DNA of 5,873 bases from Acidobacteriaceae bacterium (lineage in GTDB: Bacteria > Acidobacteriota > Terriglobia > Terriglobales > SbA1). Every line of letters begins with the position of its first letter. Position 1 is the first letter of the stretch. Where the stretch lies: NCBI GenBank assembly GCA_003136335.1, contig PLEA01000389.1, positions 1 through 5,873 on the forward strand, read 5' to 3'. The notes beneath the pieces were generated by a model. The model saw only the letters and a program-made list of their open reading frames with translations. It was not told the origin of the DNA and did no database searches. This document shows, piece by piece, positions 1 to 5,268 of this stretch. The position numbers and the translations under genes are program-made.

Positions 1-5
1 CACAA

Positions 6-29
6 TAAAAATGTAGTGGCGTACCGCCA
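6..29 (-). terminator. possible Rho-independent terminator downstream of ruvX
   Basis: Reading the minus strand, a perfect 5-bp stem TGGCG/CGCCA (plus positions 17-21 and 25-29, 3-nt loop) is followed, 5 nt later, by five T residues (plus positions 7-11). It lies about 25 bp beyond the ruvX stop. The stem is short and the T-tract is offset, so this is a weak call. A second perfect stem, CCGGCTC/GAGCCGG (49-55 and 61-67, 5-nt loop), overlaps the ruvX stop codon but has no T-run after it on either strand. Confidence 0.3.
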
Positions 30-53
30 AGCCATGCGCGGACGGTAGCCGGC

Positions 54-572
54 TCATTCCGAGCCGGAAGACGGAAGCCGAAAGCCGGAAGCCGCCGCAG
101 CGCGTTGCTCCATCCACCCCTGAAGAATCAGCACTGCCGCCATCCGGTCCACTGCCTTCCCTCGCTTCTCGATCGACAAGTCGGTCTCGCGCAGCAGGCG
201 GTTGGCCTCGGCCGATGTCAACCGCTCATCCCACAGATGCACCGGCAGCCGAAATCGCTTGCGTAATTCCTCGGCGAATATCTGCATCTTGTCGGACTGT
301 ATCCCTTCCGTGCCACTCATGCGCAGAGGCAGACCAACCACTATCTCCCTAACGTCGTATTCTTGAATCACCCGCTGCAGACTTTCAAAGTCATACCGTT
401 TGTTTCGGCGCTGCAACGTTTCCAGCCCCTGCGCTGTAATCCCAAGCGGGTCCGACACGGCGACGCCGATTCTCCGGGAGCCCACGTCGAGGCCAAGAAT
501 CCGGCCTACAGAAAGTTCTCGCGCTTTCCCCGCAGTATGGTCTGAGAGCGAGTCTTTCGGATCAGAATCCAC
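54..572 (-). CDS. ruvX: RuvX/YqgF-family Holliday junction resolvase-like nuclease
   Basis: RuvX/YqgF proteins have an RNase H-like fold and are proposed to resolve Holliday junctions or to process the 5' end of pre-16S rRNA. From the GTG start at 572 the protein has 172 residues. The family signature GLDVGSRRIGVAVSDP lies near residues 27-42, with the first catalytic Asp at 29. EIVVGLPLRMSG (about 76-87), WDERLTSAEA (about 114-123) and VDRMAAVLILQGW (about 141-153) follow, giving the expected later acidic residues at 115 and 142. The only in-frame starts upstream of the conserved core are this GTG and a TTG at 680. The TTG would give 208 residues with a basic, low-complexity N-terminus and no visible ribosome site, so GTG is preferred. 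Even so, about 24 residues precede the usual family start. The last ~10 residues come from a small GCCGGAAG-type repeat and are probably not functional. The gene is transcribed divergently from the carD-like gene. Confidence 0.9.
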   Translation of the reverse strand: MDSDPKDSLSDHTAGKARELSVGRILGLDVGSRRIGVAVSDPLGITAQGLETLQRRNKRYDFESLQRVIQEYDVREIVVGLPLRMSGTEGIQSDKMQIFAEELRKRFRLPVHLWDERLTSAEANRLLRETDLSIEKRGKAVDRMAAVLILQGWMEQRAAAASGFRLPSSGSE

Positions 573-578
573 GGCCCG

Positions 579-584
579 ATTATA
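579..584 (-). promoter_or_regulatory. perfect TATAAT -10 box for ruvX
   Basis: The minus strand reads TATAAT at plus positions 584-579, followed by 6 nt (CGGGCC) and then the GTG codon at 572-570. With standard spacing, transcription would begin at or beside the G of GTG, giving a leaderless mRNA. The hexamer 17 bp upstream (TCAGCG on the minus strand) does not resemble TTGACA, so only the -10 supports the call. A chance match is possible, although the surrounding DNA is very GC-rich. Confidence 0.4.
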
Positions 585-703
585 TGCGCCGGGGGCCCGG
601 TCGCTGACTTTGCGCCCCGGACTCCTTCTTTCAAAACCATCCCTTGGCGCCGCTTTAGCGTTTAAGCTATTCGTTTTCAATAACTTTAAGCGACATGGAA
701 GTC

Positions 704-725
704 AGACCCCAGCCAGACCCCAGCC
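704..725. repeat. two tandem copies of an 11-bp unit
   Basis: AGACCCCAGCC occurs twice head to tail (704-714 and 715-725), with no mismatch, in the ruvX/carD divergent intergenic region about 50 bp upstream of the likely carD promoter. It could be a recent slippage duplication or a pair of protein-binding half sites. Nothing else in the sequence tells these apart. Confidence 0.7.
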
Positions 726-774
726 TCGCTCCTTGCTTTCGCCCGCTGCGGAGAGTAGCATTATTGTAGGCCTT

Positions 775-803
775 TTGACGTTTTTCTCCCTCGGACTTAT
801 CGC
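775..803 (+). promoter_or_regulatory. possible promoter for the carD-like gene
   Basis: TTGACG (775-780, five of six matches to the -35 consensus) is followed, after 17 bp, by TATCGC (798-803, only three matches to the -10 consensus). The predicted start of transcription would be near 810, shortly before the ATG at 821, so the leader would be very short. The rest of the 573-820 gap shows only the 11-bp tandem repeat and the divergent ruvX -10 box. Confidence 0.3.
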
Positions 804-820
804 CTATCTGGGTGCCTAAC

Positions 821-1357
821 ATGAGCGGTACGGACTTGAATTTCCACATCGGCGACAAGGTCGTGTATCCCAATCACGGCGTAGGGATTATTGAACAAAT
901 CAGCAGTCGCTCGGTGGGGGCGACCATCGAGAAATTCTACCTTCTTCACATCAAAGCCAGCAGCCTCAAGGTAATGGTGCCCTGCCAAAACGCGGGCAGC
1001 GTAGGCCTGCGGCGCGTGGTTCGCAATGGCGAGATCCAAAAGGTCCTGGACGCTCTCTCGGTCAGCGAAAATGGCAGCAACGGCGACTGGAAAGACCGCT
1101 TCAAGGAAAATTCTGACCGCATGCGCACCGGCTCGCTGCTCGAAGTAGCCAGCGTCCTGAAGAGCCTGATCACTCTGCACCAGGCCAAGCCGCTTTCATT
1201 CCGCGAGAAAAAAATGCTGGAGCGCGCCCGCTACCTCTTGGTTAGCGAATTGGCCATGGCCCGCAATTGCGACGAATCCAAGGTCGAGGAGATCCTCACC
1301 ACCGCCCTAGCCAAGTGCAAACTGCGCTTCCCCGAAGCCTCGGAATTCCAGGCCTAG
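821..1357 (+). CDS. CarD/CdnL-family RNA polymerase-binding transcription regulator
   Basis: CarD-family proteins bind the RNA polymerase beta subunit through an N-terminal Tudor-like domain and stabilise the open promoter complex, often at rRNA and housekeeping promoters. From the ATG at 821 the protein has 178 residues, close to the usual 160-170. The RNA polymerase-interacting domain covers about residues 8-68 and opens with FHIGDKVVYPNHGVGIIEQI. The helical C-terminal part (about 85-170) has the conserved W90 and R93 in the DWKDRF stretch, then KPLSFREKKMLERARYLLVSEL (123-144), which matches the family. A GTG at 812 in the same frame is an alternative start. ATG is preferred because GGGTG lies 5-9 nt before it and the domain begins only a few residues later. 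The next gene on the strand is greA, 228 bp downstream. The family is confident; its target promoters cannot be read here. Confidence 0.9.
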   Translation: MSGTDLNFHIGDKVVYPNHGVGIIEQISSRSVGATIEKFYLLHIKASSLKVMVPCQNAGSVGLRRVVRNGEIQKVLDALSVSENGSNGDWKDRFKENSDRMRTGSLLEVASVLKSLITLHQAKPLSFREKKMLERARYLLVSELAMARNCDESKVEEILTTALAKCKLRFPEASEFQA

Positions 1358-1382
1358 GAACCCTCCCGCCTTTACGTCCAAA

Positions 1383-1506
1383 CCACGAAGTGGAGAAGAC
1401 GGATTGTTCTCCAGCCGCGAAGCGGCGAAAGACTGCAGCCCACGCCGTAAGGCGTGGGATAGAAAGCAGAAGATAAACAAGCCCCGGTGAGGCGAAAGAA
1501 GCCACC
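1383..1506. repeat. cluster of small hairpins (REP-like or structured RNA element)
   Basis: The gap between the carD-like gene and greA holds a dense run of inverted repeats. These are CCAC/GTGG with a GAA loop (1383-1393), the overlapping TGGAGAA/TTCTCCA with a 9-nt loop (1391-1413), GCCGC/GCGGC with a GAA loop (1414-1426), CCCACGCC/GGCGTGGG with a GTAA loop (1439-1458), and an imperfect GGT..GGC/GCCACC hairpin (1486-1506). GGCGAAAGA occurs twice (1424-1432 and 1491-1499). None is followed by a T-run, so this is not a standard terminator. I see no open reading frame here that resembles a gene. Most likely it is a dispersed intergenic palindromic repeat; a structured 3' UTR of the carD-like mRNA is the alternative. 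Confidence 0.6.
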
Positions 1507-1556
1507 CCGTCGGCTCTGATGAAATGCACCACCCCTCGCTCGCATCCCCCCGGAGT

Positions 1557-1562
1557 TATAAT
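1557..1562 (+). promoter_or_regulatory. perfect TATAAT -10 box for greA
   Basis: TATAAT lies at 1557-1562 in otherwise GC-rich DNA, 23 bp before the greA ATG. Transcription would start near 1569, giving a leader of about 17 nt with no clear Shine-Dalgarno sequence. At the expected -35 position the sequence is CCTCGC, which is not a consensus match. Position and strand fit a promoter for greA and the overlapping downstream gene. Confidence 0.5.
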
Positions 1563-1585
1563 GTGCGAAGCCTAGCCGGTACTCC

Positions 1586-2077
1586 ATGACAGAGCTGATC
1601 AAACGAAAACTGCAGGAAGAAATCAACGCGCTCGAACACGAGCTGATTCACGAGCTTCCTAAAGAAATCAAAAAGGCTGCCGCCCTCGGCGACCTCAGCG
1701 AGAACGCCGAATACCACATGGCCAAGCAGCGCCAGGAGTTCGTCAAGGCGCGCGTCCGCCAACTGGGCAAGCGCCTCGCCGATCTGTCCATGGTCAATAT
1801 GAACAATATTCCCCACGACAAAGTGGGACTGGGCTCCACCGTCAAAGTTTTCGACAACACGAAGAATGAAGAAATGAAATACAAGCTGGTGACCAGCGAA
1901 GAGTCCGACGTAGCCACGGGAAAAATCTCGACCACCTCGCCCATCGGTCGCGCTCTGCTCAATAGAAAGGTAGGCGACGAAGTGATCGTGGATTCGCCCA
2001 ACGGCAAGCGCGAACTGGAAATCCTCAGCCTCAGCACCATCCACGACGAGATTGAACCGGAGAAAGCGGGCGCATAA
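1586..2077 (+). CDS. greA: transcription elongation factor GreA
   Basis: GreA enters the RNA polymerase secondary channel and stimulates cleavage of backtracked transcripts, which rescues stalled elongation. The 163-residue product matches the usual length of about 158. The N-terminal antiparallel coiled coil spans about residues 1-75 and carries the tip motif GDLSENAEYH (35-44), whose acidic D36 and E39 correspond to the residues that position the catalytic metal. The C-terminal FKBP-like domain (about 80-158) contains the signature SPIGRALLNRKVGDEV near 118-133. The ATG follows a strong -10 box by 23 bp. Its stop codon TAA overlaps the next ATG by one base, indicating cotranscription with the phosphatidyltransferase gene. 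The identification is secure. Confidence 0.96.
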   Translation: MTELIKRKLQEEINALEHELIHELPKEIKKAAALGDLSENAEYHMAKQRQEFVKARVRQLGKRLADLSMVNMNNIPHDKVGLGSTVKVFDNTKNEEMKYKLVTSEESDVATGKISTTSPIGRALLNRKVGDEVIVDSPNGKRELEILSLSTIHDEIEPEKAGA

Positions 2078-2745
2078 TGTCCGCATCGTCGTCCGGATCA
2101 TCGTCCTCCATCAGCTGGACCAGCGCCTTCGGTCGCGCCTGCGGAGTCCTGCTCGACACCATCGTCCGCTGGCTCGCTCTCTCCCGCATCAATCCCAACG
2201 TCCTCACTTTCATGGGCCTGGTAGTCAACACCTGGGCCGCCATTCTGTTCGGCTCGGCCAACGCCTCCAACCAGAAACGCATGTTCATCTATGCCGGCCT
2301 GGTCATCATCTTCTCCGGCTTCTTCGATCTGGTGGACGGCCAGGTCGCCCGCGCCACCAACCGCGTCACCCGCTTCGGCGCCTTCTTCGACTCGGTAGTC
2401 GACCGCTACAGCGACGCCTCCCAATTCCTGGGCCTGCTTGTCTACTTCGCCCGCGGCGGCCGCTTCTTCTACGTAGTCCTCGCCGCCTTCGTCATGATCA
2501 GCGCCATCATGGTCAGCTACACCCGCGCCCGCGCCGAGAGCCTAATCGGCTCCTGCCGCGTCGGCTTCATGGAGCGCCCCGAACGCCTGGTCCTGGTAAT
2601 CCTCGGAGCCCTCTTCAACCGCATGGCCCCAGTCCTCTGGGTAATCGCAGTCCTCTCCACAATCACCGTAATCCACCGCATGCGCTACACCTGGACCCGA
2701 ACCCAAGACCCACCAGTCTCACTGACGCCAGGCCAAGCCGCCTAA
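2077..2745 (+). CDS. CDP-alcohol phosphatidyltransferase family membrane enzyme
   Basis: This family moves a phosphatidyl group from a CDP-alcohol (usually CDP-diacylglycerol) to an alcohol such as glycerol phosphate, inositol phosphate or serine, within the membrane. The 222-residue protein contains the complete signature D-x2-DG-x2-AR-x8-G-x3-D-x3-D: D84, D87, G88, A91, R92, G101, D105 and D109, including the metal-binding and catalytic aspartates. A typical NPNVLTFMGLVVN segment (40-52) precedes it. Hydrophobic segments near 41-58, 70-86, 116-124, 130-144 and 167-194 fit several membrane helices. The N-terminus is serine-rich. The ATG shares its first base with the greA stop, so translation is probably coupled. 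The acceptor alcohol cannot be decided from sequence: phosphatidylglycerophosphate, phosphatidylinositol phosphate or a related product are all possible, so no symbol is given. Confidence 0.9.
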   Translation: MSASSSGSSSSISWTSAFGRACGVLLDTIVRWLALSRINPNVLTFMGLVVNTWAAILFGSANASNQKRMFIYAGLVIIFSGFFDLVDGQVARATNRVTRFGAFFDSVVDRYSDASQFLGLLVYFARGGRFFYVVLAAFVMISAIMVSYTRARAESLIGSCRVGFMERPERLVLVILGALFNRMAPVLWVIAVLSTITVIHRMRYTWTRTQDPPVSLTPGQAA

Positions 2746-2758
2746 ACTCCCTCCGATT

Positions 2759-2848
2759 GTCATCCCGAGCAAAGCGAGGTACCGAGGTGTCTGCCAGCGC
2801 TAGGGTGCTCCATCCTAATCTCGCCGCACTTTGGCAAGATTAGGGTGG
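2759..2848. repeat. REP-like intergenic palindromic element
   Basis: The stretch begins with TCATCCCGAGCAAAGCGAGG (2760-2779), which resembles a 'GTCATCCTGAGCG..GCGAAGGA' repeat that I recall from many acidobacterial and other soil genomes. It ends in a long hairpin. Positions 2810-2825 pair with 2833-2848 over 16 positions, with one mismatch (2822/2836), one G-T wobble (2813/2845) and a 7-nt loop. The pattern of a CCATCC arm and a GGGTGG arm is also familiar from such repeats. A short ATTTTG follows on the plus strand, so the hairpin might also end transcription of the greA operon. That the repeat is dispersed is recalled knowledge and was not tested. Confidence 0.6.
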
Positions 2849-2879
2849 GGATTTTGATCTCTCGCAGTCTCCCAAATCG

Positions 2880-2909
2880 TTCAAATGTGGAAGCCGCTGG
2901 GGGTAGACT
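2880..2909 (+). promoter_or_regulatory. weak promoter candidate for the Ddn-like gene
   Basis: TTCAAA (2880-2885) and TAGACT (2904-2909) each match their sigma-70 consensus hexamer at four of six bases, with an 18-bp spacer. The predicted start near 2916 would leave a leader of about 23 nt before the ATG at 2939. It is the best candidate in the stretch between the palindromic element and the gene, but it is weak. Confidence 0.2.
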
Positions 2910-2938
2910 GAAAATCGTCTTTCACACGGACGATCCCC

Positions 2939-3385
2939 ATGCTCACAGCCGCGCTCGTGATGTTCCTTATATTCCTCATCACACCGCCGCTCCTGCTCCG
3001 CTTCCGCAAACGATGGGTAGCATCCTTCAACCTCAAAGTGACAAACAAAATCACTGCCCCATTCGCAACCTGGCTGCCAGGATTCGGCGTGATCACCCAC
3101 ATCGGACGAAAATCAGCCCGCCGCTACCGCACTCCAGTCAACGTCTTTCGCGCTCCCGAGGGATTCCTCATAGCCCTCACCTACGGACCAGACAGCCACT
3201 GGGTCCAAAACGTCCTGGCCGCCGGCAGCGCCGAACTCGAAACGCGCCACACAAAATATCATCTCTCCGCCCCCGCCGTAGTCCACGGCCCCACCCGCCA
3301 CCGCTTCCCCCTGCCCGTCCGAATCGCCCTCCGAATCCTAGGCGCCGCCGACTTCCTGCAAGTTTCCAGCTCCCAAGCAACCTAG
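2939..3385 (+). CDS. nitroreductase/deazaflavin-dependent oxidoreductase (Ddn-like, split beta-barrel) family protein
   Basis: The family includes mycobacterial Ddn, which uses reduced cofactor F420 to reduce nitro compounds and quinones; many members are uncharacterised. The 148-residue protein has the core pattern THIGRKSARRYRTPVNVF (53-70), then YGPDSHWVQNVLAAGSAELE (82-101) and a P..V segment (about 112-115). In Ddn-like proteins these surround the deazaflavin phosphate site. The N-terminus (about 4-20) is a hydrophobic segment followed by RFRKR, which suggests membrane attachment. The ATG at 2939 is the first start in frame, and the ribosome site is unconvincing. The gene stands alone between two intergenic gaps. 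Family membership is good; cofactor (F420, FMN or heme-type relatives) and substrate are not known. Confidence 0.8.
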   Translation: MLTAALVMFLIFLITPPLLLRFRKRWVASFNLKVTNKITAPFATWLPGFGVITHIGRKSARRYRTPVNVFRAPEGFLIALTYGPDSHWVQNVLAAGSAELETRHTKYHLSAPAVVHGPTRHRFPLPVRIALRILGAADFLQVSSSQAT

Positions 3386-3396
3386 CTTGATCCCTT

Positions 3397-3421
3397 GCGC
3401 GAATTACGCGCTTAAGATTTT
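3397..3421 (+). terminator. possible terminator after the Ddn-like gene
   Basis: A perfect GCGCG/CGCGC stem (3397-3401 and 3407-3411) with an AATTA loop starts 12 bp after the stop codon. TTAAGATTTT follows at 3412-3421. The stem is short and the T-tract is interrupted, so this is tentative. Confidence 0.35.
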
Positions 3422-3572
3422 GCCCCGATCCGACCCTATCGACTTCCCGTAACTCCGCGGAAGCAAGGAATTTAGCTACAAGGTATCCAAAAAATAACAA
3501 GTATCGATATCCCTTCCAGTCGCCGGAACACTCCCAACTCGCTCCTGCTAGACTATCCGGTCGTATCGCTGA

Positions 3573-3599
3573 TTTTGCGAGTGACGATTTTACGCAAAA
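3573..3599. promoter_or_regulatory. inverted repeat upstream of the asparaginase gene, possible operator or leader hairpin
   Basis: TTTTGCG (3573-3579) and CGCAAAA (3593-3599) form a perfect 7-bp inverted repeat with a 13-nt spacer, ending 19 bp before the TTG start. A TAGACT hexamer at 3549-3554 could serve as a -10 box but has no recognisable -35 partner. The remaining part of the 3386-3617 gap is AT-richer than its surroundings and contains the 8-bp palindrome TATCGATA (3502-3509), with nothing that looks coding. Confidence 0.3.
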
Positions 3600-3617
3600 C
3601 GATTCTGGGGACAACTC

Positions 3618-4553
3618 TTGCCGACTGATCCCGTTCTCGTCATTCACGGCGGCGCGTGGGCCATGCCCGACGACATGGTCGACGCCCACATCCGCGGCAT
3701 CAACCACGCGCTGGCTGCGGGATGGCGCGTGCTCGAGCGTGGCGGCGCGGCGCTCGACGCGGTCGAGGAAGCCGTCGTCATCATGGAAGACGACGAGACC
3801 TTCGATGCCGGGCGCGGCAGCTTCCTCAACCGCGACGGCAAAGTCCAACTCGACGCGCTCATCATGGACGGCGCCACGCTCCGCGCCGGAGGCGTCGGCT
3901 GCGTCGAACGCCTGCGCAATCCGGTGCGCGCCGCGCGCAAGGTTCTCAGCGAAAGCCCGCACGTTTATTTTGTCGCTGAAGGCGCCGAGCATTTCGCCGC
4001 GGAACACGGCATCGCGCTGTGCAACAACGCAGACCTCGTCATCCCGCGAGAAGTTGAGCGCTTGCGCGAGTACCAGGCGGAAGCCGCGCAGCGTGATTCG
4101 TCGCACAATGGCAACGATTTATTCGCGCCCGAGATTTCTCATGACACTGTCGGCGCGATCGCGCTCGACCGCAACGGCAACATCGCCGCCGCAACCTCGA
4201 CCGGCGGCACGTTGAACAAAGCTCCCGGGCGTCTCGGCGATTCGTCACTGATCGGTTGCGGCTGTTACGCGGATAACGAGAGCGCCGCCGTTTCCACCAC
4301 CGGATGGGGCGAGCCGATTATGAAGTTAGTGCTGGCCAAGTGGACCGCCGACCGTATCTCTGCCGGCAATCTGCCCGAGTGGGCCGCGCAGGAAGCGATG
4401 AACTATTTGAAACAGCGATTGCACGGCCACGGCGGAATTATCGTGCTGAATCCGCAGGGCCACATCGGCATCGCCCACAACACCCCGCGCATGGCCTGGG
4501 CGTTTAAGACGGTGAAGACGCAGGAAGCGGGGATCGAGCGCAGCGCTACTTAG
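3618..4553 (+). CDS. isoaspartyl peptidase / plant-type L-asparaginase (Ntn-hydrolase)
   Basis: Enzymes of this family hydrolyse isoaspartyl dipeptides and L-asparagine. They are made as a precursor that cuts itself before a threonine, which becomes the N-terminal nucleophile of the beta subunit. The 311-residue product has the usual length. It shows VIHGGAWA (8-15) at the start, the cleavage site HDTVGAIALD (175-184) with nucleophile T177, STGG (194-197), the substrate-binding stretch GRLGDSSLIGCGCYAD (204-219) and TTGWGE (227-232). The predicted alpha chain is therefore 1-176 and the beta chain 177-311. The start is TTG at 3618, with GGGG 7-10 nt upstream. The first in-frame ATG (3663) would remove the conserved IHGG motif. 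No asparagine or peptide transport gene is adjacent. The downstream two-component genes point towards it. Confidence 0.93.
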   Translation: MPTDPVLVIHGGAWAMPDDMVDAHIRGINHALAAGWRVLERGGAALDAVEEAVVIMEDDETFDAGRGSFLNRDGKVQLDALIMDGATLRAGGVGCVERLRNPVRAARKVLSESPHVYFVAEGAEHFAAEHGIALCNNADLVIPREVERLREYQAEAAQRDSSHNGNDLFAPEISHDTVGAIALDRNGNIAAATSTGGTLNKAPGRLGDSSLIGCGCYADNESAAVSTTGWGEPIMKLVLAKWTADRISAGNLPEWAAQEAMNYLKQRLHGHGGIIVLNPQGHIGIAHNTPRMAWAFKTVKTQEAGIERSAT

Positions 4554-4574
4554 CGGTTAGTGGTTAGCGGTTAG
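4554..4574. repeat. three tandem copies of a 7-bp unit, (C/T)GGTTAG
   Basis: CGGTTAG, TGGTTAG and CGGTTAG follow each other directly after the asparaginase stop codon. Because the unit is 7 bp, its TAG triplets fall in all three plus-strand frames (4558, 4565 and 4572), with TAA at 4575. It lies in the 61-bp gap between convergent genes. No hairpin terminator was seen for either gene in this gap. Confidence 0.8.
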
Positions 4575-4614
4575 TAAGGACTCGAATGGATATACTAGCC
4601 ACGAACCACTTCTG

Positions 4615-5268
4615 CTACAGCCAGCCTTTGGTGCGCGCAATGCGCGCGGCTTCCACGCGATTACTCGCACCCAATTTGCTGATCGCTTCGGAAAGATAAT
4701 TTCGCACCGTGCCGTCGGAGAGACCCAGTTCGCCAGCGATATCGCCGCTGGCCATGCCTTCGCCGGCCAGGCGCAGCACCTGCCGTTCGCGGTCGGTGAG
4801 CGGATCCATCTCGCCCCAGGCTTCGGTTGCGAGTTCGGGATGAATGACTCGCAAGCCTTGGTGGACGCGGCGTACGGCATCTGCGAGTTCCTCCGCGCGC
4901 ATGTCTTTCAGCAGATATCCCAACGCTCCTGCTTCGAGCGCGCGGCGCAAATATCCCGAGCGCGCAAACGTGGTGACGATGACGACGCGCGTCCCCGTGC
5001 GCCGCCGCTTTAATTCCGCCGCCACGTCGAGCCCGCTCATGTGCGGCATTTCAATGTCTGTGATGAAGACGTCGGGTTTGTGCATGAGTACGGCTTCGAG
5101 CGCCTCTTTACCGTTACGCGCCTGTCCCACGACAGAAATGTCGCCTTCGATTTCGAGCAGCGCCGCGAGCGCACCGAGCACCATACCTTGATCTTCGGCG
5201 AGTACGACACGAATGGTCTTGCGGCTTTCTTTCGTAGCTTCTCTGGCGTTTTCTTTTACGGGATTCAA
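4615..5268 (-). CDS. two-component response regulator, NarL/FixJ (LuxR-type HTH) class
   Basis: This is a DNA-binding response regulator that should be phosphorylated by the kinase encoded just upstream. The 217-residue protein has a receiver domain (about 19-137) with acidic E25/D26, phospho-acceptor D71 in FITDIEMPHMSG, T99/T100 and K121 in LLKDMRAEEL. A LuxR-type helix-turn-helix (about 154-214) follows, with the hallmark LTDRERQVLRLAGEGMASGDIA and LSDGTVRNYLSEAISKLG stretches. The start is TTG at 5268, which overlaps the kinase stop TGA in the sequence TTGA; GAAGG lies 9-13 nt upstream, so translation is probably coupled. No other start codon was found before the receiver domain among those checked. 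The layout resembles DesR/LiaR-type regulators, but the target genes are not visible. Confidence 0.93.
   Translation of the reverse strand: MNPVKENAREATKESRKTIRVVLAEDQGMVLGALAALLEIEGDISVVGQARNGKEALEAVLMHKPDVFITDIEMPHMSGLDVAAELKRRRTGTRVVIVTTFARSGYLRRALEAGALGYLLKDMRAEELADAVRRVHQGLRVIHPELATEAWGEMDPLTDRERQVLRLAGEGMASGDIAGELGLSDGTVRNYLSEAISKLGASNRVEAARIARTKGWL

Noticed and set aside
573..680. Longer RuvX from the TTG at 680
   Set aside because: No ribosome site, and the added residues are low complexity and outside the known domain; kept only as an alternative start.
400..819. 139-residue plus-strand frame across the start of ruvX and the divergent gap
   Set aside because: Low-complexity S/R/P-rich composition, overlaps the start of a confident gene, and its end has only a short hydrophobic stretch; no motif found.
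1439..1458. The 8-bp GTAA hairpin as a transcription terminator
   Set aside because: No T-run follows on either strand (GATAGAAAGC after it on the plus strand).
1556..2101. 181-residue open frame antisense to greA
   Set aside because: It mirrors the greA coding sequence and has no family resemblance.
2052..2843. 263-residue open frame on the plus strand overlapping greA's end and the phosphatidyltransferase gene
   Set aside because: Its translation is almost entirely R, P, L, H and S, typical of an out-of-frame reading of GC-rich DNA, while the other frame has a complete enzyme signature.
2845..3390. 181-residue H/P/R-rich frame overlapping the Ddn-like gene
   Set aside because: Composition is that of a shifted frame; the 2939 frame carries the conserved family motifs.
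3177..4106. 309-residue open frame on the minus strand
   Set aside because: It runs antisense across two well-supported genes and the gap between them, has no recognisable motif, and reflects GC-rich codon mirroring.
4554..4574. GGTTAG repeats as telomere-like or a recombination site
   Set aside because: Only three short copies in a convergent gene gap, with no integrase or replication gene nearby.
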